NCBI GenBank assembly: GCA_016792805.1
Contig: JAEUHX010000037.1
Coordinates: 59,278-123,277 of the forward strand
DNA from: Planctomycetota bacterium
GTDB taxonomy: Bacteria > Planctomycetota > UBA1135 > JACQFD01
DNA: 64,000 bases
Direction of reading: 5' to 3'
Under the pieces are notes generated by a model. The model made no database searches and was not told the DNA's origin. It saw only the letters and a program-made list of their open reading frames with translations. Numbering within the stretch: position 1 is the first letter of the stretch; every line of letters starts with the position of its first letter. The position numbers were made by a program, and so were the translations under genes. This document shows positions 10,355 to 17,889 of this stretch, in pieces.

Positions 10355-10972
10355 TTACTTTTTCGCCGCTCCGCGGGCCGCCTTCGCGGGCTGCGCCTCC
10401 GACGGAGCTGCGGCCTTCGCAGCCGGCTTGGCGGGATGCTTGAGCCCCTTCGGCAGCTCCGTGCGCTCGATGCGGCCGTCCTCGCTGCGGGCGAGGATCG
10501 CCAGTCGGTCGCCTGCGGCATCCCAATACAAAAAGGCTGCGTCGCCCGAGAGTTCCCACTCGACGAGCGCCCGCTCCAGCGAAAGTGCACGAATCGGACG
10601 CACCGAGCGGTCCCCTTCGTCGCGATCATTCTCGAGCCGCCGCGCCTTCGCCGTCGCGGCTTCGCTGCTCTCCGAACCTGTGCCCTCGGACTTCTGCGAG
10701 AGAATCCACTTTCCGTGGGTCCGCGCTCTCTCAATCATCTGTTGAAATGTGGCGCGCACGGCCGCTAAGGGCTCTCCCGAGCGGGAACGGGTGACCACGC
10801 GGACACCTCGAGCGCAGAGCTCAAGCTCCGCCCTGTACGCACCTTCCGAGTATGCGATGCGCACTTCGCCCTCGGCGAGATCGAAGGGCGACGGCAGCGA
10901 AGCCTCGAGTTTCTCGAGCTCCCCATCGGGAAGAGTCACCGGAGTCCCGGAGTCGCGGATCGGCAGAGCCAT
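10355..10972 (-). CDS. hpf: Divergent long-form ribosome hibernation promoting factor (HPF/RaiA family)
   Basis: The 205-residue protein has two recognisable parts. The N-terminal half (FDLAEGEVRIAYSEGAYRAE, then a helix AVRATFQQMIERARTHGKW) resembles the S30AE fold that binds the decoding region of the 30S subunit. Residues about 130-180 (RALSLERALVEWELSG, then AAFLYWDAAGDRLAILARSEDG) match the C-terminal dimerisation domain of long HPF, which drives 100S ribosome formation. The tail is lysine/alanine-rich. Overall it is divergent, so the family call is fairly confident but not certain. The ATG at 10972 was taken in preference to the upstream extension, which overlaps the neighbouring gene. 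It lies 11 bases after the desulfurase-like gene and 32 before ribD. Confidence 0.7.
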   Translation of the reverse strand: MALPIRDSGTPVTLPDGELEKLEASLPSPFDLAEGEVRIAYSEGAYRAELELCARGVRVVTRSRSGEPLAAVRATFQQMIERARTHGKWILSQKSEGTGSESSEAATAKARRLENDRDEGDRSVRPIRALSLERALVEWELSGDAAFLYWDAAGDRLAILARSEDGRIERTELPKGLKHPAKPAAKAAAPSEAQPAKAARGAAKK

Positions 10973-10983
10973 GGAAACGCCGC

Positions 10984-12231
10984 TCAGCGAAGAATGTCCG
11001 CCAGTTCCTCGAAGAGTCGATCGACTTCCTCGAGAGTATTGTAATGTAAGAATCCGGCGCGAAGCCCGCCGCCGGAGCTCTGAAGCTGCAGCGCCTCCAT
11101 CACGGCGATCGCATAATAGTGACCCCACCATGTGAAGACGCCCCGTTCCCCGAGGGCGGCGGAGACCGATCGGGCAGTCCGCCCTTCAAAGGTCATACAG
11201 AAAGTGGGAGTGCGCTCCGCAAGCCGCGCAGGATCGGTGATCCCATGGACGCGCGCGCCGGGAAGCTCCGCAGCACGAGCGAGAGCGCGTCGGGACAGCG
11301 CCGCTTCATGCGCCTCGATGCGCGCGAAAGCGGAATCGAGGCGCTCGCGCCGGCTCGCTCCCGAGCCGAGTGCGGCGATGTATTCGATCGCTGCACAAAT
11401 ACCGGCTAGGGCTTCGAAGGACGGGGTTCCCGTCTCGAAGCGATGGCCGGGCGGCTCCTCCGACGCCGGACGCACCCGGTCGACTGGGAGAGACGCCGCG
11501 AGGTCCTCACGAATCGAAAGCAGCCCCGCGTGCGGACCGAAGAATTTGTAGGGTGAGCACAATACGGCGTCGGCGCCGACCGCCGTGCGGTCGAGCCTCC
11601 GATGAGGCGCAAAGTGCACGGCGTCTGCGACGGCGAGGGCGCCGACGCGGTGGGCCGCATCGGTGATGCGGCGCGCCGGAGGCACCGTCCCGAGCGCGTT
11701 GGAGGCGAGCGTAAATGCCACAACTTTCGTGCGCGGGCCGAGCAAGGACTCAAGACCGTCGAGGTCGAGCGTTCCGTCGGCGGCGCGGATCGGTGCCCGT
11801 TTCACCACCAGCTCCCGGTCGCGTGCCACCGTAAGCCAGGGTGAAATATTGGCATCGTGGTCGAGATCGGTCACGACGATCTCGTCCCCCTTCGCCAGGG
11901 TGCGTGCCACCGCATGGGCGAGCTGGAACGAGAGCGTGGTCATGTTGAGCCCGAACGCGACCTCGCGCGCCGTTCCTCCCACAAATTCGGCAGCCGCCTC
12001 CCGTGCCGACTCGACGAGTTCGTCGATCCCTCGAGATGTTATAAATTCTCCTCCCGTATTCGCGGCGAGATCCCGCATCACCCGCCCCATGGCGAAAACC
12101 ACAGATTCGGGAACCTGAGACCCGGCAGGCCCGTCGAGAAACGCGGCCGGCCGCCCAGCCACCATGCGCGCAAGGCCGGGGAAATGAGCGCGCAGCGCCG
12201 ACACATCCAACGGGGAGGCCTGCGCGCGCAT
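10984..12231 (-). CDS. Cysteine-desulfurase-like class V aminotransferase
   Basis: The 415-residue protein is a fold-type I PLP enzyme. DHDANISPWL (near residue 125) and CSPYKFFGPHAG (near residue 230, containing the PLP lysine) are typical of the cysteine-desulfurase-like subfamily related to SufS/CsdA. The mobile loop expected to carry the catalytic Cys of true desulfurases is not obvious to me, so the reaction is open. The gene starts three bases after the miaB stop. MiaB needs iron-sulfur clusters, so a role in sulfur mobilisation is attractive but is inference. A kynureninase role, suggested by kynA at the head of the string, was considered and is less likely from the motifs. Confidence 0.8.
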   Translation of the reverse strand: MRAQASPLDVSALRAHFPGLARMVAGRPAAFLDGPAGSQVPESVVFAMGRVMRDLAANTGGEFITSRGIDELVESAREAAAEFVGGTAREVAFGLNMTTLSFQLAHAVARTLAKGDEIVVTDLDHDANISPWLTVARDRELVVKRAPIRAADGTLDLDGLESLLGPRTKVVAFTLASNALGTVPPARRITDAAHRVGALAVADAVHFAPHRRLDRTAVGADAVLCSPYKFFGPHAGLLSIREDLAASLPVDRVRPASEEPPGHRFETGTPSFEALAGICAAIEYIAALGSGASRRERLDSAFARIEAHEAALSRRALARAAELPGARVHGITDPARLAERTPTFCMTFEGRTARSVSAALGERGVFTWWGHYYAIAVMEALQLQSSGGGLRAGFLHYNTLEEVDRLFEELADILR

Positions 12232-12234
12232 CGC

Positions 12235-13698
12235 TCAGCTCCGAACCCCGACCCGCTCGCCGCGCCCCACGTGGGAGCCGGCCTGCGTAATACGCACATC
12301 GACGATTTCCCCGACCAGCTCAGGCCCGCCGGAAAAGAACAATTCCAGGCTTTGGGGCGTTCGGCCCGCAAGGGAACCCGGCTCGTCGCCGGTTCGCTCC
12401 ACGAGCACAGGCACCACCGCTCCGACATAGGCGCTCCAGCGGCTTCGCTGCACTTCCTCGGCGACCTTTAATAGCTGTGTATTACGCGCGGCGACGACCT
12501 CCTCCGGCAGCTCCGCCACTTCGAACGACGCGGTGCCAGGACGCGGCGAATAGCGGAAGACGAAGTTTTGCACAAATCCCATCTCCCGCAGAAACCGGCA
12601 GCTCGCCTCGACATCCTCGTCGGTCTCGCCCGGGTATCCGACGATCCAGTCGCTCGAGAGCTCGATGCCGGGCACGCGAGCCCGCAGCTTCTCCACGCGG
12701 CGACGATACAAATCCGTTGTGTAGCCTCGGCGCATCGCGCGGAGAACGCGGTCGGATCCGCTCTGGGCGGGCAGCGGCAGAAAGGGCATCGCCTGCGGCG
12801 TCTCCGCGAGCGCCTGGATGAGCGCGTCGTCGAGGTAGGCGACGTGATTGGTAACAAGCCGAATTCGCTCGAGCCCCGGGATCATTCCGAGGCGGCGCAC
12901 CAGCGTGGCGAGACGCGGGATCGGCGGCGCATCCTCCGCGAGCGCCAGGAGCGCAGGAGCCGCACCCGCTGTCGCGTAGCTCGGCACGGCGGAGCCGCCG
13001 TCGGCGAGCGCGCGGCGGTAGCCCATCGCCTCCGCCTCCGTGGGCGACGCGAGGTCGTATCCGTACGCATTCACCGTCTGTCCGAGAAGAGTGATCTCTC
13101 GGACGCCGTCGGCGACGAGCCAGCGCGCCTCCTCAAGGATCTCCTCGACGCCGCGGGACCTCACACGCCCGCGCGTCGCGGGAACAATACAAAAAGTACA
13201 GTGAAGATCACATCCGCGCATCACGGCCACGAACGCGGCCGGGCCGCGGTCGTGCCGCTCGACGCGCTCGACCTGCACGTCGCGCTCCTCGTCGATGGCA
13301 ATAATCGGACGCTCACCCCGGCGCACGCGCTCGACCAGCTCGGGAAGCCGCGGAAACTCGCGCGTGCCGACGATGAGGTCCACATGGCTCGCGCGCTTCA
13401 GCAGCTCGGCCCCTTCGCGCTGCGCCTGGCAGCCGAGCACGGCGACGACGAGCCCCGGCCGCTGGCGCTTGAGTCGCTTCAGAGCGCCGAGGCGGCCGTA
13501 CACGCGGTCCTCGGCCCCGCCGCGCACCGAGCAGGTGTTGAGCGCCACGACGTCGGCGTCCTCGGGCACCGCCGCCTCCGCATAGCCCGACGCCGCCATG
13601 CGCTCGGAGAGAATCTCCGAGTCGTATTTGTTCATTTGGCACCCGAAGGTCACGAGGTGGACCTTGGGCGCTCCTGCGGTCGTAGGCGGCGGGTTCAT
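12235..13698 (-). CDS. miaB: tRNA-2-methylthio-N6-isopentenyladenosine synthase (radical SAM methylthiotransferase)
   Basis: The 487-residue protein adds the methylthio group to i6A37 of tRNAs. The three cysteines of the N-terminal methylthiotransferase domain are visible (FGCQMNKYDS, NTCSVRG, LGCQAQREG). The radical-SAM CxxxCxxC cluster motif is RGCDLHCTFCIVPATRG, and a C-terminal TRAM domain follows. Between the sequence after LLGQTVNAYGYD and the region PRLATLVRRLG there is an insert of about 45 residues not found in the E. coli enzyme. ATG 13698 was chosen as the closest start to the MTTase domain; the longer open frame upstream is antisense to the exporter gene. Confidence 0.93.
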   Translation of the reverse strand: MNPPPTTAGAPKVHLVTFGCQMNKYDSEILSERMAASGYAEAAVPEDADVVALNTCSVRGGAEDRVYGRLGALKRLKRQRPGLVVAVLGCQAQREGAELLKRASHVDLIVGTREFPRLPELVERVRRGERPIIAIDEERDVQVERVERHDRGPAAFVAVMRGCDLHCTFCIVPATRGRVRSRGVEEILEEARWLVADGVREITLLGQTVNAYGYDLASPTEAEAMGYRRALADGGSAVPSYATAGAAPALLALAEDAPPIPRLATLVRRLGMIPGLERIRLVTNHVAYLDDALIQALAETPQAMPFLPLPAQSGSDRVLRAMRRGYTTDLYRRRVEKLRARVPGIELSSDWIVGYPGETDEDVEASCRFLREMGFVQNFVFRYSPRPGTASFEVAELPEEVVAARNTQLLKVAEEVQRSRWSAYVGAVVPVLVERTGDEPGSLAGRTPQSLELFFSGGPELVGEIVDVRITQAGSHVGRGERVGVRS

Positions 13699-13757
13699 GG
13701 CGGGCGACCACGAAGATAACCGGTGGCAGCGGTCGGGTCCGCCGGCCCGACGCGTCC

Positions 13758-14549
13758 TCAGTCGATCGCTCCGCTCGCGAGCCCCACTCCGATGGCGATG
13801 AGCAGCGCGGCGACGACCCATTGCACCGCGCGCAGGGTCACCTTCTCCACGAGGCGCGATCCGACGAAGGAGCCTACGAACGCGCCCGCGATGGCGACGG
13901 CAAGGAGCGCGAGCCCATTGCCCTCGCGCAGCGCCTGGAGGTGGCGCGCCAGGAAGCTCTCGGAGTAGATCGCGAGGCGCGCGCCATCGACCAGGACAGC
14001 GCAGACCACGCCCGTCGCCACGAATTGGCGGCGATCGAAGCCGAGCTTCAGGAGGAACATCGAGCGGAGCGCCCCTTGGTGCCCGGAGAACCCGCCGAAG
14101 AATCCCGAGAGGGCGCCGCCAAGCGGGAGCCATCGCGGCGCGACGGTCCACTTCGAGAAGCGCGGGACCGCCTCAAGGATCGCGAACCCAACCATCAGCG
14201 CTCCGAGCGCGAGGCCGATGGGCGTGACGGCGAGCGTGCGCCCAAGCCCGGAGTAGCGATGGATCGGCTCGAGTTCGCCCGTGCGCTCGAGCAGCCATGC
14301 GCCGGCAATGGCCGCAACCGCCGCCGGGAGCCCGAATCGAATGACGGTGGAACCGTGGGCGTGTCGGCCGACGAGCGCGAGCTTGAAGAGATTATTGGCA
14401 AGATGCACGACGGCGGTGGCGGCCACGGCGAGGTCGAGCGGGAAGAAAAATGCAAAGGCGGGGAGCAGCAGGGTCCCAAGGCCGAATCCGCTGAATAGCG
14501 TGAGCCCGGCGCTGAGAAGCGCGGCGAGGCCGACGGCGAGGAAGCTCAC
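13758..14549 (-). CDS. TauE/SafE family (DUF81) membrane transporter
   Basis: The 263-residue protein has seven to eight hydrophobic segments and the two-repeat layout of the TauE/SafE family, which exports sulfonates, sulfite or organic anions. FSGFGLGTLLLPAF near residue 20 and the mid-protein GFFGGFSGHQGALRSMFLLK are characteristic. The start is a GTG overlapping the stop of the creatininase-family gene (GTGA). Longer versions of the frame would run through that gene and are unlikely. In this context it could export an intermediate or product of the aromatic pathway upstream, which is inference only. Confidence 0.85.
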   Translation of the reverse strand: MSFLAVGLAALLSAGLTLFSGFGLGTLLLPAFAFFFPLDLAVAATAVVHLANNLFKLALVGRHAHGSTVIRFGLPAAVAAIAGAWLLERTGELEPIHRYSGLGRTLAVTPIGLALGALMVGFAILEAVPRFSKWTVAPRWLPLGGALSGFFGGFSGHQGALRSMFLLKLGFDRRQFVATGVVCAVLVDGARLAIYSESFLARHLQALREGNGLALLAVAIAGAFVGSFVGSRLVEKVTLRAVQWVVAALLIAIGVGLASGAID

Positions 14550-15301
14550 GGGGTCAGCACAGCTTCTGTAATGATCTCGGAAAGTATACCGTAGAGGCGC
14601 TCGCCTTCTTGTGCACTTGCCTGGGAGGGAAACCCACAATACGCCTGGTCCATGCCGCAGTCGCGGAATGTTGCAGCGCCGGCGCGCATGCGCTCGGGGA
14701 GCGGAACGGGGAGATCGGGGAGGGCGCGCCGCGCGGCCTCGCGCACGAGGTCGGGGCGCGCCGCCAGGAGGAGGCTGCTCTCGAAGGAGCCCCCGTGGCA
14801 CGATCCCGTCGCGAACTCACCACCGATCCGCTGGGCGTGCGCGCGTTTTGTAAAGTCCACGAGAATCACATCTCCGCGCAGACCCGCGGCGCGGGCGGCG
14901 GCGTTGGCCTCGGCGGGCGCGGCACGCATCACGGCGTGGTGGCCGGGATCGAAATGAAAGGTCAGGATCGCGACGCGGCGCGCGCCCGCGCGCAGCCCCG
15001 CAAGCGCCGTCGCCCGGAGGTATGCCGCCACATCGGCCGCGGGAATCGAAAGCGCGCCTGCGAATCCCTGGGCGTAGTCGGTCACGCTGACGGGCAGCGT
15101 CGGCAACGCGAAGGCACTCGCTCCGCGCTCCTGCAGGTGCGCTGCCGATCGGCGCGCAAGCTCCGCCGCGAGAACGCAATCGGTCTCGAGAGGCAGATGG
15201 GGCCCGTGGGGCTCGATCGCGCCGACAGGCAACAAAAGCACGGCCCCCGGGAGGAGCTTCTCCGCCTCGGGATAGGTGAGTTCTCCGAGCGTGAGTGCCA
15301 T
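14546..15301 (-). CDS. Creatininase-family amidohydrolase
   Basis: The 251-residue protein has the creatininase fold signature LLPVGAIEPHGPHLPLETD (metal-binding Glu, His and Asp) near residue 30 and a second conserved block at NAAARAAG and TGSCHGGSFESSL. Members hydrolyse cyclic or formyl amides: creatinine, the MftA peptide in mycofactocin synthesis, and a formamide in archaeal flavin synthesis. It lies 14 bases after an aryl-CoA ligase gene and two genes after kynA, so it could be the missing N-formylkynurenine deformylase of this string. That is inference; family membership is clear. Confidence 0.85.
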   Translation of the reverse strand: MALTLGELTYPEAEKLLPGAVLLLPVGAIEPHGPHLPLETDCVLAAELARRSAAHLQERGASAFALPTLPVSVTDYAQGFAGALSIPAADVAAYLRATALAGLRAGARRVAILTFHFDPGHHAVMRAAPAEANAAARAAGLRGDVILVDFTKRAHAQRIGGEFATGSCHGGSFESSLLLAARPDLVREAARRALPDLPVPLPERMRAGAATFRDCGMDQAYCGFPSQASAQEGERLYGILSEIITEAVLTP

Positions 15302-15315
15302 GTCCGACCCGACGA

Positions 15316-16914
15316 TTACAGAAGCGGCCGCGCGCGCAGCGTCTTGCGGTCGGCCTTCCCGCGATCGCCGCGCGGCAGCTCGTCCATGGCCTCGATCCAG
15401 CGCGGATATTTATAGGGAGCCATCTTCGCCTTGGCGTGCGCTCGGAGCTCCGCGAGGAGCGCTTCGTCGAGCTTGCGCCCCGCTTGAAGCACCACAAAAG
15501 CGCGAGGCTTCACGAGGTCGTCTTTGTCTTTGGCGCCGACGACGCAGCACTCTTTCACGGCCGGATGCTGGAGCAGACACCCTTCAATCTCGAGCGGCGA
15601 AACCCAGATACCGGAAACCTTCAGCAGGTCGTCGGCGCGCCCTTCATAAGTAAAATATCCCTCCGAATCGCGGCGAAAGAGATCGCCCGAGACGCACCAC
15701 TCCCCGCGGAAGACCTGCCAGCTCTTCGCGCGATCCTGGAAATACCCAAGCGCCGCGCTCTCGCCGCGAATCCACAGATGTCCAATCTCATCGGGCGCGG
15801 CGTCGCGCCCATCGGCGGTGACGACGCGGGCGTCGTAGCCCGGCACGGTCTCGCCGAGGGACCCGAGGCGCACGCGTCCAGGCCGATTGCTCACGTACAC
15901 ATGGAACATCTCCGCCGAGCCGATGCCGTCGAGAATCTCGATTCCATACCGCTCGAACCAACGCCGGTAGAGTTCGGCAGGAAGCGCCTCTCCCGCGGAA
16001 GTCAATAATCGAAGTCGTCCCAAGTCGGCCTTCGACTTGCCTTCGAGTGCCAGCATCCCGGCGATGGAGGTCGGGACCGAGCAGAGGATGGTCGGCTGGT
16101 GCCGGCGGATTTGTGCGAACACCTCCTCGGGAGTCGATCGCTGCGGGAAGAGCGCGCACGCCCCGCCGGCCGCGAACGGGAACATGAGATTGACTCCCGT
16201 GGCGTAGCCGAAGAAGAGCTTGCTCACAGCCAGCGTGACGTCGGACTCAGAGATCCCGAGCACGCGCTTGGCGTAGCATTCGGTGTTGTAAGGGAAATCC
16301 ACATGTCTGTGGACCGCCGCCTTAGGCTTTCCCGTCGATCCCGACGTGAAGAGCCACCCGGCCACATCTTCCCGATGCGTGTCGACGCAGATCTCGCGGC
16401 CCGGAGCGGTCTCAACCGTGTCGGCCCATCGCGAGCAGTGCACCCGATGGAGCGTAGGCGCCTCGCCCCCGACGACGATGGCGTGTCGCAGATGCCGCGC
16501 GCGCTCCATCGCCGGCGCGAGCCGGTCGAGCGCACCCGCGTCGACGAAAGCTACTTTTGCACGCGTGTATTCAAAATAGTGGTCGAAGTCCTCAGTCGGG
16601 ACGAGCGGATTCACCATCGCGAAGACCGCCCCAGCCTTCAGGATTCCAAACCATGCCGCGGCGAACTCAACTCCGTCGGGAAGGATCACCAAAACGCGGT
16701 CCTCCTGCTCGACCCCCATCTCCTGGAGCACGCGCGCCGCGCGATTCGCCGCCGACTCGATCTCCGCATAAGTGTACGAGCGGCTTTCTGTGAGAATCGC
16801 CTTCCGCGCGCCGCGCCCCTCCTCGAGGCGCTGCGTCAGGAAGTAGCGCGACATGTTGAACCGCTCGGGGAACTCCGGCGGCGCGAACTCCGCGTTGCTG
16901 CTCGGCCCGCTCAT
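15316..16914 (-). CDS. Benzoate/2-aminobenzoate-type aryl-CoA ligase
   Basis: The 532-residue adenylate-forming enzyme shows the phosphate loop FTSGSTGKPKAAVH, the acyl-adenylate motif GIGSAEMFHVYVSN, and the benzoate-CoA-ligase hinge GRADDLLKVSGIWVSPLEIE. A C-terminal lysine is present in PRGDRGKADRKTLR. The start ATG at 16914 overlaps the kynA stop (ATGA), so the two are translationally coupled. With tryptophan dioxygenase as partner, anthranilate (2-aminobenzoate) is the natural substrate guess: tryptophan to kynurenine to anthranilate to anthraniloyl-CoA. Benzoate itself remains possible. Confidence 0.88.
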   Translation of the reverse strand: MSGPSSNAEFAPPEFPERFNMSRYFLTQRLEEGRGARKAILTESRSYTYAEIESAANRAARVLQEMGVEQEDRVLVILPDGVEFAAAWFGILKAGAVFAMVNPLVPTEDFDHYFEYTRAKVAFVDAGALDRLAPAMERARHLRHAIVVGGEAPTLHRVHCSRWADTVETAPGREICVDTHREDVAGWLFTSGSTGKPKAAVHRHVDFPYNTECYAKRVLGISESDVTLAVSKLFFGYATGVNLMFPFAAGGACALFPQRSTPEEVFAQIRRHQPTILCSVPTSIAGMLALEGKSKADLGRLRLLTSAGEALPAELYRRWFERYGIEILDGIGSAEMFHVYVSNRPGRVRLGSLGETVPGYDARVVTADGRDAAPDEIGHLWIRGESAALGYFQDRAKSWQVFRGEWCVSGDLFRRDSEGYFTYEGRADDLLKVSGIWVSPLEIEGCLLQHPAVKECCVVGAKDKDDLVKPRAFVVLQAGRKLDEALLAELRAHAKAKMAPYKYPRWIEAMDELPRGDRGKADRKTLRARPLL

Positions 16915-17741
16915 GCCGGCGCGCCTCCAAGCCGCCCGCGCACCGACCAAAGTTCGGGGAATGCCTTCTTGAAAAGGGTCTGGCTGAGATAGCGAATCCC
17001 CTCATATCCGGCGCCCGTCGCCGCGTAGCCTGTGCCGATGGTTCCTCCGATCACGCGCTCCACCATCCAGTAATGGCGGCTCCGCCATAGCGCGAGCCGC
17101 TCGTCGATGTCGAGAAGTGCCTCGGCGAGTTCGTACAGCGTCGTGTCGCGCGCGGGATTCTTGTACAGCTCAACAATCGCCCCGACCGATGCGGCGTGCT
17201 CGGGGCTGCCTTCGTCGGCAACCGTCATCGGAAACCCGCGCCGACTCGCAACCGACGCGAATCGCTCCCGCAGCGTGGGAGCCGCGAACCGCTTGCGAAG
17301 CCGCGCCATGCTGGCCTCGTCGGCATCGCACCGGTCGAGGAGCGCCTGGCTCTTCAAGCCGCAGAGGAACTCCAGCTCGCGGAATTGTGCGGACTGAAAT
17401 CCTGACGCGGGCTTGAGCCGCTCGCGAAACCTCAAGAAATCGCCTGGCCGCATCGTCTCCATCACTGGGAGGTGCGAGAGCAGGACATCTTGAATGCGCG
17501 CCACACGATGCAGCAGTCGCGTCGCCTCGCGAATCGACTCGTCGGCTCCCGTCTGCAGCAGCACGTCGGCAGCGTCCAACTCATGGAGGATGAGCCGAAA
17601 CCACAATTCATACACTTGGTGCAAAACGATGAACTGCAGCTCGTCGTGCTCGTCGGTGAAAGGCTGCTGGAGGGAAATGAGCTCCGGCACCTTGAGGTAG
17701 CTGCCGTAGCGAATCGGTGTGTCGGACGACCCAAATGCCAT
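16911..17741 (-). CDS. kynA: Tryptophan 2,3-dioxygenase
   Basis: The 276-residue haem enzyme cleaves the indole ring of tryptophan to N-formylkynurenine. Family hallmarks are YGSYLKVPELISLQQ at the N-terminus, HDELQFIVLHQVYELWFRL (with the conserved active-site His), LKPASGFQSAQFRELEFLCG, and the C-terminal GGTIGTGYAATGAGYEGIRYL loop. Length is normal for bacterial TDO. It is the first gene of the ten-gene minus-strand string and is coupled to the CoA ligase. Kynureninase and a classical cyclase-type formamidase are not found in the window. Confidence 0.95.
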   Translation of the reverse strand: MAFGSSDTPIRYGSYLKVPELISLQQPFTDEHDELQFIVLHQVYELWFRLILHELDAADVLLQTGADESIREATRLLHRVARIQDVLLSHLPVMETMRPGDFLRFRERLKPASGFQSAQFRELEFLCGLKSQALLDRCDADEASMARLRKRFAAPTLRERFASVASRRGFPMTVADEGSPEHAASVGAIVELYKNPARDTTLYELAEALLDIDERLALWRSRHYWMVERVIGGTIGTGYAATGAGYEGIRYLSQTLFKKAFPELWSVRGRLGGAPA

Positions 17742-17825
17742 CGGCGCAGTGTACTGCGCGCCTTGGCGCCGTCCGCGCTGTGAAGGGCGGTTCCAAGGTT
17801 CCTCGCGGAGGTTGGCCGCGAAATG

Positions 17826-17862
17826 GCGCGGGCCGCCGTCCCGAAGGAACGGCGGCCCGCGC
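17826..17862 (-). terminator. Strong hairpin after the cytochrome gene
   Basis: A 14-base perfect inverted repeat (17826-17839 with 17849-17862, nine-base loop) lies about 28 bases past the stop of the minus-strand cytochrome gene and before kynA. It is followed on the minus strand by only a short T run, so termination is likely but the type is not fully canonical. Confidence 0.7.
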
Positions 17863-17889
17863 GGAGCAAGTTCGTTGCGTCTCTCTCGC

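Noticed and set aside
10984..12231. Kynureninase, suggested by kynA in the same string
   Set aside because: The PLP motif CSPYKFFGPHAG and DHDANISPW match the cysteine-desulfurase-like subfamily, not kynureninase.
12568..13719. 383-residue plus-strand frame opposite miaB
   Set aside because: It is an antisense shadow; miaB motifs are unequivocal on the minus strand.
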